From contig NZ_OCSR01000001.1 of the NCBI RefSeq assembly GCF_900230185.1, forward strand, positions 4,650,001 to 4,714,000: a stretch of 64,000 nt of DNA. The letters run 5' to 3'. The position numbers were made by a program, and so were the translations under genes. The first letter of the stretch is position 1, and each line of letters begins with the position of its first letter. Positions 44,065-53,401 of this stretch are shown one piece after another. The notes below the pieces were generated by a model. That model was given only the letters and a program-made list of their open reading frames with translations, did no database searches and was not told where the DNA came from. The stretch comes from Burkholderia sp. OK233. Its GTDB lineage: Bacteria; Pseudomonadota; Gammaproteobacteria; Burkholderiales; Burkholderiaceae.

Positions 44065-44379
44065 CTAGCGGGGCAACAAAGCAAATTCTTCGGGCGTATA
44101 CGCCGTGATTGCAAGGGCGTGAATGCCGCGCTGCATGGCATCGGCCAGCGCATCATACACCATGCGATGCCGCGCCACGCGGGCTTTCCCGGCGAATGCG
44201 GCAGCCACGATCGTGACAGAGAAATGACCGCCGGCGGACGCGCCGGCGTGACCCGCGTGCTGCGCGCTGTCATCGGTGATCCGGATCGAGGCGACCGGCG
44301 CGAGCGCCGCGGTAAGACGCGCCTCGATCAGCGCGGCGCGCTCGGCGGTAGTGGCATGCATGAACACATCGCTCGTCAT
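44065..44379 (-). CDS. bolA: BolA family protein
   Basis: 104 residues. BolA proteins bind monothiol glutaredoxins and iron-sulfur clusters and can act as regulators of morphology and stress genes. The domain starts AALIEARLTAALAPVASIRITDDS and ends with the BolA signature KARVARHRMVYDAL, then HALAITAYTPEEF. A His/Gly/Ala-rich loop (QHAGHAGASAGGHF) supplies the conserved His. It starts 1 nt after the yciB stop, so translation is coupled. Its coupling with yciB recalls a septation/envelope link but this is inference. Confidence 0.92.
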   Translation of the reverse strand: MTSDVFMHATTAERAALIEARLTAALAPVASIRITDDSAQHAGHAGASAGGHFSVTIVAAAFAGKARVARHRMVYDALADAMQRGIHALAITAYTPEEFALLPR

Positions 44380-44380
44380 G

Positions 44381-44911
44381 TCATTCTTCCTTCATATACT
44401 TCGACAGCCACAAACTCTGTCCGACGATGAATACCACCAGGCATCCGGTGGCGCCGAACAGCTTGAAATTGACCCACTGGTCGGTCGTGTAGTTGTACGC
44501 GACGAACAGGTTCACCAGCCCCAGCAGCACGAAGAAAATCGCCCAGACGATGTTCAGCTTGCCCCAGATCGCGTGCGGCAGCGTGATCTGCTTGCCCATC
44601 ATCGCTTCGATCAGGTTCTTGTTGAAGGCCAGTTGCGAGACGATCAGCGCGACCGAAAACGCCCAGTACAACACGGTCGGCTTCCATTTGATAAAGGTGT
44701 CGTTGTGCAGCACGAGCGTTGCGCCGCCGAAGACGGTGACGACGCCGAGGCTCACCCACAGCATCGGATCGACCTTGCGGTGGCGGAATGCCACCCACGC
44801 GATCTGCACCAGCGTGGCGACGATCGCCACTGCCGTCGCCGTGAAAATGCCCCAAATCTTGAAGGCGACGAAGAACAGGATGATCGGGAACAGATCGAAC
44901 AGGAATTTCAT
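44381..44911 (-). CDS. yciB: Septation protein A / YciB (IspZ) family
   Basis: 176-residue inner-membrane protein with about five hydrophobic segments and the family start MKFLFDLFPIILFFVAFK. AHAIWGKLNIVWAIFF-like and LVNLFVAYNYTTDQWVNFKLFG stretches are typical. YciB takes part in envelope integrity and interacts with elongation and division proteins; the old name IspZ reflects intracellular septation in Shigella. The ATG at 44911 is chosen because longer frames add GC-rich non-conserved sequence. First gene of the yciB-bolA-parvulin unit. Confidence 0.95.
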   Translation of the reverse strand: MKFLFDLFPIILFFVAFKIWGIFTATAVAIVATLVQIAWVAFRHRKVDPMLWVSLGVVTVFGGATLVLHNDTFIKWKPTVLYWAFSVALIVSQLAFNKNLIEAMMGKQITLPHAIWGKLNIVWAIFFVLLGLVNLFVAYNYTTDQWVNFKLFGATGCLVVFIVGQSLWLSKYMKEE

Positions 44912-45102
44912 TATCTGGTCGGGAATTCGGAGAGTGGGTTGGAGTGTCGGAGAATGGGGGACGCGGCGCGGGACGCCCGGTGGCAGGGATGCTAGAAACC
45001 CGCCGCGGCCGCTGGGAACGGCGCATTGCGCTGTTCGTAGCATGATTGCCGCGCCGGGTCGGCCGCCGGGGTGACCGGTTTGCAAGCCGGATGAAGGGTG
45101 CC

Positions 45103-45138
45103 GCGGCCGGCGCGCGCCTGATGACAGACGCCGGCCGC
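45103..45138 (-). other. GC-rich hairpin downstream of msrB
   Basis: A perfect 10-bp inverted repeat GCGGCCGGCG (45103-45112) and CGCCGGCCGC (45129-45138), 35 bp after the msrB stop. There is no T-run, so it would be at best a weak or Rho-assisted terminator or an RNA-stabilising 3' end. The rest of the 261-bp gap to yciB shows nothing recognisable. Confidence 0.45.
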
Positions 45139-45172
45139 GCATCATTCAACGGGCGCCGGACTCCGCGCTGCG

Positions 45173-45595
45173 TTACTTGGGCTCGAATTGTAACGCAGCC
45201 GAATTGATGCAGTAACGCAGACCGGTCGGCGCCGGTCCGTCTTCGAACACGTGGCCCAGATGCGCGCCGCAGTTCTTGCACTGCACTTCGATGCGCAGCA
45301 TGCCGTGTGCGCGGTCGGTTTTCTCGGCGATCACTTCGCCGTTGATCGGTTTGAAGTAACTCGGCCAGCCGCAACCGGCGTCGAACTTGGTGTCCGATTC
45401 GAACAGCGGCGTGCCGCAGCAGACGCAGTCATAGATACCGCGGTCCCAGTGGTCGTGATAGCGGCCGGTGAAGGGGCGCTCGGTGGCCGCGTGGCGCGTT
45501 ACCTGGTATTCGATGTCGGAGAGCTGGTTGCGCCACTCGGCGTCGTCTTTCTGCACGGCGGGGGCGCCGGTGTTGAGGTCGTCGGGTTTGTTCAT
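45173..45595 (-). CDS. msrB: Peptide methionine-(R)-sulfoxide reductase MsrB
   Basis: Reduces methionine R-sulfoxide in proteins. 140 residues. Catalytic C129 is in LRYCINSAAL, the resolving C75 in DAGCGWPSYF, and the structural zinc is held by two CxxC pairs (C57/C60 and C106/C109). HLGHVFEDGPAPTG is the other family hallmark. No signal peptide, so cytoplasmic. It follows selO by 37 bp on the same strand, suggesting a two-gene oxidative-stress unit. Confidence 0.97.
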   Translation of the reverse strand: MNKPDDLNTGAPAVQKDDAEWRNQLSDIEYQVTRHAATERPFTGRYHDHWDRGIYDCVCCGTPLFESDTKFDAGCGWPSYFKPINGEVIAEKTDRAHGMLRIEVQCKNCGAHLGHVFEDGPAPTGLRYCINSAALQFEPK

Positions 45596-45632
45596 GGTCG
45601 GGGTTCCTGTCTCGAGATTGTTTTGGGGCTCG

Positions 45633-47189
45633 TTACGAAGAGCAACTCACTTCCAGCGAGCTGGCCCAATCCGGCGGCAGCCCCGCATACGCTTCGTTTT
45701 CCGGCTGCTCGTCGAACGGGCGGCGCAGGACGGCTGCCAAACGTTCCACTTCGGAGAAGTCCTTCTCTTTCGCGCGGCGGATCGCCGTTTCTGCCAGATG
45801 ATTCCGAAGTACGAATTTGGGGTTCACACGGTTCATTGCAATGGCGCGCGCGGCGTCGTCGCGTGTTTCTTCGGACAATCGCGCGCGGTAGTCGTTCACC
45901 CACGCATCGAATGCGGCACGGTCGAGGAACAGGTCGCGCACCGGTGCGTCGCCGCTCGCATCGTGCTTCGAAATACGCGCCAGATTGCGGAAGGTCAGCG
46001 TGAAATCCGCACGGTTGGCGTGCATCACTTCGAATAGACGGTTGATCAAGGTGTCGTCGCCTTCGCGCTCGATTTCGAGGCCGAGCTTGGCGCGCATGCG
46101 TTTTTCCAGCGCCGGTGCGAACCGCTCCTTGAAGCCGCCGAGCACGCGCTGCGCGTCTTCGATCGCCTTGTCGCCACGCACGCTTTCTTCATGCTGGACA
46201 CCCAATAGCGGCAGCAGGCCTTGCGCGAGGCAAAAGAGGTTCCAGTACGCAATCTGCGGCTGCATCTTGTACGCGTAGCGGCCTTGCGAGTCAGAGTGAT
46301 TGCAGATGTAGCCGGCGTCGAAGCCGTCCATGAAGCCGAACGGGCCGTAGTCGATCGTGAGACCGAGGATCGACATGTTGTCGGTATTCATCACGCCGTG
46401 GCAGAAGCCCACGGCTTGCCATTCGACCATCAGATCGGCGGTCGAATTCACGGCTTCATTCAGCAGCGCGAGATAGGGATCGTCGGCTTCGCGGCAATGC
46501 GGATAGAAGCGTTCGATTAAGTGATCGGCAAGCGCGCGCAGTGCATCGACGCGATCGTTCGAATAGAAATGCTCGAAGTGCCCGAAGCGCACGAAACTCG
46601 GCGCCACGCGCGTGACGACCGCTGCGGTTTCGACTTCCTCGCGGCGCACCGGCTGGTCGGAGCCGATCACGCACAGCGCGCGCGTGGTCGGAATGCCGAG
46701 GTGATGCATGGCTTCCGAACACAGATATTCGCGGATCGACGAACGCAGCACCGCGCGGCCGTCGCCCATACGCGAATAGGGTGTGCGACCCGCGCCTTTG
46801 AGTTGCAGCTCGAAGCGCTGGCCATTGTGTCCGACTTCACCGAGACCGAGCGCACGGCCGTCGCCGAGCTGGCCCGCCCACACGCCGAACTGATGCCCCG
46901 AATACACCGACGCATACGGCAGCGCTTCGGAAGGCCATTCACGCGTGGCGTTGCCTGAGAACAATTCGGCGAAGCCCGGATCATTCTGGAGATCAGGCTC
47001 TAAACCGAGCAACGCGGCGGTCTCTGCGGAGAACCCGACCACGTACGGCGCACTCAGCGGCGCCGCGGGCAGCCGCGTGAGAAACACGCTCCCGAGCCGC
47101 GCAAATGCGCTTTCGGGCGAGGTGATCAGTGCGTCGGAAAGAGCCGATAAAGGCCCGGATAACCCTACAATGCTTGGGGAAAACGACAT
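45633..47189 (-). CDS. selO: Protein adenylyltransferase SelO (YdiU)
   Basis: Pseudokinase-fold enzyme that transfers AMP to Ser, Thr or Tyr of target proteins; in E. coli it affects redox proteins such as glutaredoxin. 518 residues from the ATG at 47189 (MSFSPSIVGL). Family motifs: YAGHQFG-type YSGHQFGVWAGQLGDGRA, ELQLKGAGRTPYSR, and CHGVMNTDNMSILGLTIDYG with the metal-binding Asp/Asn. The C-terminal VSCSS keeps the Cys that is selenocysteine in animal SelO. The upstream continuation of the frame overlaps the divergent acyl-CoA synthetase and is not part of the gene. Confidence 0.96.
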   Translation of the reverse strand: MSFSPSIVGLSGPLSALSDALITSPESAFARLGSVFLTRLPAAPLSAPYVVGFSAETAALLGLEPDLQNDPGFAELFSGNATREWPSEALPYASVYSGHQFGVWAGQLGDGRALGLGEVGHNGQRFELQLKGAGRTPYSRMGDGRAVLRSSIREYLCSEAMHHLGIPTTRALCVIGSDQPVRREEVETAAVVTRVAPSFVRFGHFEHFYSNDRVDALRALADHLIERFYPHCREADDPYLALLNEAVNSTADLMVEWQAVGFCHGVMNTDNMSILGLTIDYGPFGFMDGFDAGYICNHSDSQGRYAYKMQPQIAYWNLFCLAQGLLPLLGVQHEESVRGDKAIEDAQRVLGGFKERFAPALEKRMRAKLGLEIEREGDDTLINRLFEVMHANRADFTLTFRNLARISKHDASGDAPVRDLFLDRAAFDAWVNDYRARLSEETRDDAARAIAMNRVNPKFVLRNHLAETAIRRAKEKDFSEVERLAAVLRRPFDEQPENEAYAGLPPDWASSLEVSCSS

Positions 47190-47453
47190 ATTGAGCGCCT
47201 CTGGATTAACCGATATTGTAAGTCCGCGCCCGCGGAGCTGCTGGCCGGCTCTTAGTCCGAGGTTTGGCCAGACAGCGCCTGTGTGCCGGGCGTCTCCTGC
47301 CGGAGCGCTTCCGCGCCGCTTCAGAGCACGCAAGGCGCCCCCTCGGAGCGCCCCTTGCGGACCCACCGAAGCGCCGCGTGCGACGCAGCGGAGTGCGCGC
47401 GGCCCCCGAGCTATAACCCCAACGACGCAAACAAGGCGAGGAGACCTCTCTTT

Positions 47454-49139
47454 ATGACGACGCCGCTGCTTGGCCAGATGATGGACGTGCCGCTCACTGT
47501 GTCCTCGTTGCTCGCGCACGCCGCGCGGCATTTCGGCGACACCGAGATCGTGTCGCGGCGTATCGAAGGCGATGTGCATCGCTACACCTACCGCGACTGC
47601 GAAAAGCGCGCGAAGCAGCTGGCGCAGGCGCTGATCGCGCTTGGCGTCGAGCCGGGCGAGCGGGTGGCCACGCTGGCCTGGAACGGCTACCGGCATCTGG
47701 AGGCGTATTACGGCACGACGGGCTTCGGCGCCGTGTGCCACACGATCAATCCGCGCCTCTTTCCCGATCAGATCGCCTACATCATCAACCACGCCGACGA
47801 CGCCTACGTGCTGTTCGACACCACGTTCGCACCGCTCGTCGATGCGCTGGCGCCGCAGTGCCCCAAAGTGCGCGGCTGGATCGCACTGGCCGATGAAGCC
47901 CATCTGCCGACGATGCAAACGCCGGTGTTGAGCTACGAAACGTTGGTCGAAGCGCAGGACAGCAATTACGACTGGCCGGCCATCGACGAACGGCAGGCGT
48001 CCTATCTTTGCTATACGTCCGGTACCACGGGTAATCCGAAAGGCGCGCTGTATTCGCACCGTTCGACAGTCCTGCACGCGTTCGGTGCATCGCTGCCCGA
48101 CGCGATGAGCCTGTCCGCGCGCGACTCCGTGCTGCCGGTCGTGCCGATGTTCCATGTGAACGCGTGGGGCATTCCGCACTCCGCGCCGCTGACCGGCGCG
48201 AAGCTGGTCTTTCCTGGCAAGGATCTGGACGGCAAATCGCTCTATGAATTGATGGAAAGCGAACGTGTCACGTATTCGGCCGGTGTGCCGACCGTGTGGC
48301 TCGGCTTGCTCAACCACCTGCGCGAAGCCAAGGTGCGTTTCTCTTCGTTGAATCGCACGGTGATCGGCGGCTCAGCCTGTCCGCCTGCCATGCTGCGAGC
48401 ATTCGAAGACGAATACGGTGTGCAGGTAATCCATGCATGGGGCATGACGGAAATGTCACCGCTCGGCACCTTGTCGAAACTGACGTGGGAACAGAGTCAG
48501 CGTCCGCTGGCGGAGCAGCGCAAGCTGCTCGAAAAGCAGGGTCATGTGCTGTATGGCGTCGATATGAAGATCGTCGGCGAAGACGGGCGCGATCTGCCGT
48601 GGGACGGTGTGGCGTTCGGCGATCTGCACGTGCGCGGCCCCTGGGTGATCGACCGGTATTTCCGCAAGGACGATTCGCCGCTGGTGGACGGCTGGTTCCC
48701 GACCGGCGACGTTGCCACCATCGACCGCGACAGTTTCCTGCACATCACGGATCGCTCGAAAGACGTGATCAAGTCGGGGGGCGAATGGATCAGTTCAATC
48801 GACATCGAGAACGTCGCGATTGCGCACCCGGCGGTGGCTGAAGCCGCGTGCATCGCGTGTGCGCATCCGAAATGGACCGAGCGGCCGCTGCTGGTGATCG
48901 TAAAACGAGCAGGTTTCGACGTAACGCGCGAAGAACTGCTTACGTTCTACGACGGCAAGGTCGCCAAGTGGTGGATTCCCGACGACGTCGTCTTCGTCGA
49001 CGAACTCCCGCATACGGCCACCGGCAAGCTACAGAAGCTCAAACTGCGCGACATTTTCCGCGACCACATCCTGCCGTCCGCGCTCGAAGACGAGAAGGAT
49101 TGCCCCCTGACTCCGCTTGCCAGGGGAAACCCCGTCTAA
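47454..49139 (+). CDS. Medium/long-chain acyl-CoA synthetase (AMP-binding)
   Basis: Activates a fatty acid or similar carboxylic acid to its CoA thioester. 561 residues from the ATG at 47454, with GAGGAGA about 10 nt upstream. The P-loop SYLCYTSGTTGNPKGALYSH, the A5 motif HAWGMTEMSPLG, and the late motifs GWFPTGDVATID and DRSKDVIKSGGEWIS are in place; the final Lys is in HTATGKLQKLKLR. No signal peptide or membrane segment. Starts the fatty-acid gene run with the FadJ-like protein and thiolase. Chain-length preference cannot be read. Confidence 0.93.
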   Translation: MTTPLLGQMMDVPLTVSSLLAHAARHFGDTEIVSRRIEGDVHRYTYRDCEKRAKQLAQALIALGVEPGERVATLAWNGYRHLEAYYGTTGFGAVCHTINPRLFPDQIAYIINHADDAYVLFDTTFAPLVDALAPQCPKVRGWIALADEAHLPTMQTPVLSYETLVEAQDSNYDWPAIDERQASYLCYTSGTTGNPKGALYSHRSTVLHAFGASLPDAMSLSARDSVLPVVPMFHVNAWGIPHSAPLTGAKLVFPGKDLDGKSLYELMESERVTYSAGVPTVWLGLLNHLREAKVRFSSLNRTVIGGSACPPAMLRAFEDEYGVQVIHAWGMTEMSPLGTLSKLTWEQSQRPLAEQRKLLEKQGHVLYGVDMKIVGEDGRDLPWDGVAFGDLHVRGPWVIDRYFRKDDSPLVDGWFPTGDVATIDRDSFLHITDRSKDVIKSGGEWISSIDIENVAIAHPAVAEAACIACAHPKWTERPLLVIVKRAGFDVTREELLTFYDGKVAKWWIPDDVVFVDELPHTATGKLQKLKLRDIFRDHILPSALEDEKDCPLTPLARGNPV

Positions 49140-49281
49140 CGATAAATTGAACGAACGTGCTTTTTTGTGTATTCTGCCTGCTGACCCCGGGGAAATCGGA
49201 GCTAAAGTCGGACAATAAGCCGACTCGATCAACCGGACAGGCGGCGCGTCATGCGCCGCCTCATCGCACGGAGGCAGGCAG

Positions 49282-51366
49282 ATGGCAGTGGACTACACAA
49301 CTCATGACGGCGTGGCCGTCATCACGCTGAACAATCCCCCCGTAAACGGTCTCGGCCTCTCGACTCGAGCCGGCATCGTCGAAGGGATCGAGCGCGCGCA
49401 GAACGATCCGGCCATCAAGGCGATCGTGCTGACGGGCGCAGGCAAAGCCTTCTCGGGCGGCGCCGACATCACCGAATTCAACACGCCGAAGGCGACCCAG
49501 GAGCCGACGCTCCATACGGTTATCAAGGCCGTCGAAGGCAGCGCCAAGCCGGTTATCGCCGCGATTCATAGCGTCGCGATGGGCGGCGGGCTGGAACTGG
49601 CGCTCGGCGCGCACTACCGCATTGCCGCACCTGGCGCGCAGATCGCGCTGCCGGAAGTGAAACTCGGCATCCTGCCGGGCGCGGGCGGCACGCAGCGTCT
49701 GCCGCGCGCAATCGGCCTCGAAGCCGCGCTCAACATGATCGTCTCCGGCGCGCCGGTGATGTCGGAGAAGCTCGCCGATTCAGGGCTGTTCGACGAAGTC
49801 GTGGAAGGCGATCTGGCCGAAGCGGCGCTCGCGTTTGCCCGCAAGGTCGGCGCGAAAACGGGCCCGCATCCGAAGGTGCGCGACCGCAAGATCGAGCATC
49901 CGAATGCCGCCGGCTTCATCCAGTTCACGCGTAATACGGTCGCGGCGATGGCGAAGAATTTCCCGGCGCCGCTGAAATGCATCGACGCCGTGGAAGCGGG
50001 CGTGCAGAACGGTTTCGACAAGGGCCTCGCGTTCGAACGCGAATGCTTTATCGCGCTCGTCCAGACGCCGGAAAGCCACGCGCTGCGTCATGCGTTCTTC
50101 GGCGAACGCGCAGCGAGCAAGATTCCTGATGTGCCGTCGGACACGCCGGTGCCCGACATCAAACAGGTGGCCGTGATCGGCGCCGGCACGATGGGCGGCG
50201 GCATCGCGATGAACTTCATCAACGCGGGCATTCCGGTCACGTTGCTGGAAACGAAGCAGGAAGCGCTCGACCGCGGCATCGCCACGATCCGCAAGAACTA
50301 CGAAGCGACCGTCAAGAAAGGCAAGCTCAAGCCCGAAGCGCTGGAACAGTGCATGGCCTTGATCACGCCGACGCTTTCCTACGACGACCTGAAGAACGCC
50401 GACCTGATCGTCGAAGCGGTGTTCGAGGAACTCGGCGTCAAGGAGCAGGTGTTCAAGCGTCTCGACGAAGTGGCGAAGCCCGGCGCAATCCTGGCCTCGA
50501 ACACGTCGACGTTGGATGTCGACAAGATCGCCGCTTTTACGAAGCGTCCGCAGGACGTGGTCGGCATGCACTTCTTCAGCCCGGCCAACGTAATGAAGCT
50601 GCTGGAAGTGGTGCGCGGTAAGGACACGGCGAAAGACGTGCTCGCCACCGTCATGAAGCTGGCCAAGAAAATCAAGAAGACCGCGGTGGTCTCGGGCGTG
50701 TGCGACGGTTTCATCGGCAACCGGATGATCGAGCAGTACATCCGTCAGGCGCTCTTCATGCTCGAAGAAGGTGCATTGCCCGCGCAAGTGGACAAGGCGA
50801 TCGAGAAGTTCGGCTTCGCGATGGGTCCGTTCCGCATGAGCGACCTGGCGGGTAACGACATCGGCTGGGCGATCCGCAAACGCCGCTATCAGGAACATCC
50901 TGATATGCACTACTCGAAAATCGCCGACCGTCTCTGCGAGACGGGGCGCTTCGGGCAGAAGACCGGCGGCGGCTGGTACGACTACAAGGCGGGTGACCGC
51001 ACCGCGTATCCGTCGAAAGTGGTCGACGAGATGATCAGCGAATTCTCTAAAGAAACCAAAGCTGAGCGCCGCAAGATCAGCGACGAGGAAATCGTCGAGC
51101 GCCTCGTGTTCGCGCTCGTCAACGAAGGCGCGAAGATTCTCGAGGAAGGGATTGCGTCGAAGGCGTCGGATATCGACATGGTCTATCTGACCGGCTACGG
51201 CTTCCCGCTCTATCGCGGCGGTCCGATGCTGTACGCGGATACGGTCGGCATTTACAACGTCGAGCGCGCGATTCGCCGCTATGCGTCGCGCCCGAATGGC
51301 GACGCGTGGCAATTGGCGCCGAGCATCGCGGAGCTCGCGGCAAAGGGCCGTGGGTTCAACGGCTGA
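49282..51366 (+). CDS. Fused enoyl-CoA hydratase / 3-hydroxyacyl-CoA dehydrogenase (FadB/FadJ-like)
   Basis: Two beta-oxidation steps in one chain of 694 residues. The N-terminal crotonase domain (to about 190) has GKAFSGGADITEF and LPEVKLGILPGAGGTQRLPR, holding the catalytic Glu residues. The dehydrogenase domain starts near 290 with the NAD fold VIGAGTMGGGIAMNF; the catalytic His is in GMHFFSPANVMKLLEVV, followed by CDGFIGNRM. The C-terminal half repeat (from about 590) covers SDIDMVYLTGYGFP. The thiolase gene follows by 100 bp; together they make a FadBA-like pair. Confidence 0.95.
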   Translation: MAVDYTTHDGVAVITLNNPPVNGLGLSTRAGIVEGIERAQNDPAIKAIVLTGAGKAFSGGADITEFNTPKATQEPTLHTVIKAVEGSAKPVIAAIHSVAMGGGLELALGAHYRIAAPGAQIALPEVKLGILPGAGGTQRLPRAIGLEAALNMIVSGAPVMSEKLADSGLFDEVVEGDLAEAALAFARKVGAKTGPHPKVRDRKIEHPNAAGFIQFTRNTVAAMAKNFPAPLKCIDAVEAGVQNGFDKGLAFERECFIALVQTPESHALRHAFFGERAASKIPDVPSDTPVPDIKQVAVIGAGTMGGGIAMNFINAGIPVTLLETKQEALDRGIATIRKNYEATVKKGKLKPEALEQCMALITPTLSYDDLKNADLIVEAVFEELGVKEQVFKRLDEVAKPGAILASNTSTLDVDKIAAFTKRPQDVVGMHFFSPANVMKLLEVVRGKDTAKDVLATVMKLAKKIKKTAVVSGVCDGFIGNRMIEQYIRQALFMLEEGALPAQVDKAIEKFGFAMGPFRMSDLAGNDIGWAIRKRRYQEHPDMHYSKIADRLCETGRFGQKTGGGWYDYKAGDRTAYPSKVVDEMISEFSKETKAERRKISDEEIVERLVFALVNEGAKILEEGIASKASDIDMVYLTGYGFPLYRGGPMLYADTVGIYNVERAIRRYASRPNGDAWQLAPSIAELAAKGRGFNG

Positions 51367-51466
51367 AGCGCCGCCGCCTGAGCGAAACAAGCGAAATGAA
51401 TGAAGTGGGGCGACTGAGCGATCCGCCAGCGCGCCCACCATCACCATCTGGAAGTAGGAGAGATGC

Positions 51467-52645
51467 ATGACTGACGCCGTAATCGTATCGACCGCCCGTA
51501 CGGGCCTCGCCAAATCATGGCGCGGCGGTTTCAACATGACGCACGGCGCGACGCTTGGCGGGCATGCGACGCAGGCCGCTGTCGAGCGCGCGAAGCTGGA
51601 CCCGGCGCGCATCGAAGACGTGATCATGGGCTGCGCGAATCCGGAAGGCGCGACGGGCGCCAACATCGCGCGGCAAATCGCACTGCGCGCCGGCTTGCCG
51701 GTCAGCGTGCCGGGCATGACGGTGAACCGTTTCTGCTCGTCGGGTTTGCAAACCATTGCACTGGCTGCGCAACGCGTGATCGCCGGTGAGGGCGATGTGT
51801 TCGTCGCGGGTGGCGTGGAATCGATCTCGTGCGTGCAGAACGAGATGAACCGCCACATGGTGGCCGAAGGCTGGCTCAGCAAGAACAAGCCGGAAATCTA
51901 CTGGTCGATGTTGCAGACCGCCGAGAACGTCGCGAAGCGCTACTCGATCTCGAAGGAACGTCAGGACGAGTACGGCGTGCGCTCGCAACAGCGGGCCGCG
52001 GCCGCACTCGAAGCCGGCAAGTTCAAGGACGAGATCGTGCCGCTGACGGTGCTGGCCGGTGTCGCCGACAAAGCGAGTGGGCGTCTCTTCACGAAGGAAG
52101 TCACGGTCAGCGCCGACGAAGGCATTCGTGCCGACACGACGCTCGAAGGCGTGTCGAAGATTCGTACCGCGATGCCGGGCGGCGTGATCACCGCGGGCAA
52201 CGCTAGCCAGTTCTCAGACGGCGCGTCGGCTTGCGTGGTGATGAACGCGAAAGTCGCGGAGCGCGAAGGTCTGCAACCGCTCGGCATTTTTCGTGGCTTT
52301 GCGGTGGCCGGTTGCGAACCGGACGAGATGGGCATCGGCCCGGTGTTCGCGGTGCCGAAATTGCTCAAGCAGGCAGGCCTGAAGGTCGAGGACATCGACC
52401 TGTGGGAGCTGAATGAGGCGTTCGCGGTGCAGGTGCTGTATTGCGCCGACAAGCTCGGCATTCCGCACGACCGCCTGAACGTGAACGGCGGCGCGATTGC
52501 GGTGGGCCATCCGTATGGCGTGTCGGGCGCGCGTTTGACTGGCCATGCGCTGATCGAAGGCAAGCGGCGCGGTGCGAAGCTGGTCGTCGTGACGATGTGT
52601 ATCGGCGGTGGCCAGGGTGCGGCGGGCCTGTTCGAAGTGGTGTAA
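51467..52645 (+). CDS. Acetyl-CoA C-acyltransferase (thiolase)
   Basis: Last beta-oxidation step, splitting 3-ketoacyl-CoA with CoA. 392 residues. Acyl-carrying C90 lies in MTVNRFCSSGLQTI, H348 in AIAVGHPYGVSGARL, and the second catalytic C378 in TMCIGGGQGAAGLFEVV. A good GGAG lies before the ATG. It forms a unit with the FadJ-like gene and is closed by a terminator. It is a degradative thiolase by context, but a biosynthetic PhaA-type role cannot be excluded by motifs alone. Confidence 0.95.
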   Translation: MTDAVIVSTARTGLAKSWRGGFNMTHGATLGGHATQAAVERAKLDPARIEDVIMGCANPEGATGANIARQIALRAGLPVSVPGMTVNRFCSSGLQTIALAAQRVIAGEGDVFVAGGVESISCVQNEMNRHMVAEGWLSKNKPEIYWSMLQTAENVAKRYSISKERQDEYGVRSQQRAAAALEAGKFKDEIVPLTVLAGVADKASGRLFTKEVTVSADEGIRADTTLEGVSKIRTAMPGGVITAGNASQFSDGASACVVMNAKVAEREGLQPLGIFRGFAVAGCEPDEMGIGPVFAVPKLLKQAGLKVEDIDLWELNEAFAVQVLYCADKLGIPHDRLNVNGGAIAVGHPYGVSGARLTGHALIEGKRRGAKLVVVTMCIGGGQGAAGLFEVV

Positions 52646-52673
52646 TCGGGCGCGAGAGCGGGCTTGATTAAAA

Positions 52674-52737
52674 GCGGGTGTCGTGTGGTTCGGTGCGATG
52701 TGACGTGCAGGCATTGAATCCGCGGCACCCGTTTTTT
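52674..52737 (+). terminator. Terminator of the thiolase unit
   Basis: An 11-bp stem with two G-U pairs (CGGGTGTCGTG at 52674-52684 and CGCGGCACCCG at 52720-52730), a long loop, and seven T at 52731-52737. Confidence 0.7.
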
Positions 52738-52813
52738 TATCCGCGTGGGTCGGGCTCGTTTGGGTAGCCGGCATGCATCACCGGCATCGACTGGCGGCAC
52801 GGACCGAGCCGCA

Positions 52814-53332
52814 TCAGGGCAAAGCAGTACCGAGAGTCGGCAGGCTTAACGTACCTTGATCGACGAAGCGTGTCGTGCCTGTCAGGCCGCCGGCGAGCTT
52901 GCCGCGCAGGATGTACGGAATCTGTCCCGACTGCGCGGAATCCGCTTGCACGGCGCCCGCAAAGGCGAACGCCTGGCGAACCGCGGCGAAGGCAGGGACC
53001 GTCAGCGGTACATTGACGACCGTTTCGCCGAAGCGCGGCACGGTGCCGCTCTGATCGCTGACACCGCTGGCGAACGGCTTGCCGTTCAGTTCGAGAGCAA
53101 GCGACACGCCGTCGAAGTTGACGGCGGATTCATTGGGGTTCTGTACGCGTAGTTTGACGTTGAAGCGCATCTCCAGGCCCTGACCGTCGACCGGTTCGAT
53201 GCCGGCCACGCTCACGCGCAAAGGGTCGCCGCTGAACAGACCGGCGCAGCCGTTGAGCGTCAGCGTGACGACCGCAAGGATCGTGGCCAGACGGGCGTGA
53301 CGGCGGGACAGCAGTACGCGAAAGAAGGACAT
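52814..53332 (-). CDS. LEA-type-2 (LEA14-like) lipoprotein
   Basis: 172 residues from the ATG at 53332. A lipoprotein signal with lipobox LNGC (C29) follows a basic start and a hydrophobic stretch; the residue after Cys is Ala, compatible with outer-membrane sorting. The mature part RVSVAGIEPVDGQGLEMRFNVKLRVQNPNE and FDGVSLALELNGKPFASGVS has the WHy/LEA14 beta-sandwich pattern. The family is linked to desiccation and stress in plants, but no role is established in bacteria. Converges with the thiolase gene. Confidence 0.85.
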   Translation of the reverse strand: MSFFRVLLSRRHARLATILAVVTLTLNGCAGLFSGDPLRVSVAGIEPVDGQGLEMRFNVKLRVQNPNESAVNFDGVSLALELNGKPFASGVSDQSGTVPRFGETVVNVPLTVPAFAAVRQAFAFAGAVQADSAQSGQIPYILRGKLAGGLTGTTRFVDQGTLSLPTLGTALP

Positions 53333-53401
53333 GACCGGCACCTCGGAAGAAGCGGGTTGGGTCATGCATTGTAGCGGGCCGTCTGCGCCGGCAGAGACGT
53401 T

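Noticed and set aside
47190..48317. 376-residue N-terminal extension of SelO
   Set aside because: The extension overlaps the divergent acyl-CoA synthetase and has no similarity to SelO; the ATG at 47189 gives the normal length.
49780..51888. Open frame of about 700 codons antisense to the FadJ-like and thiolase genes
   Set aside because: Spans two well-supported genes and the gap between them; no recognisable domain.
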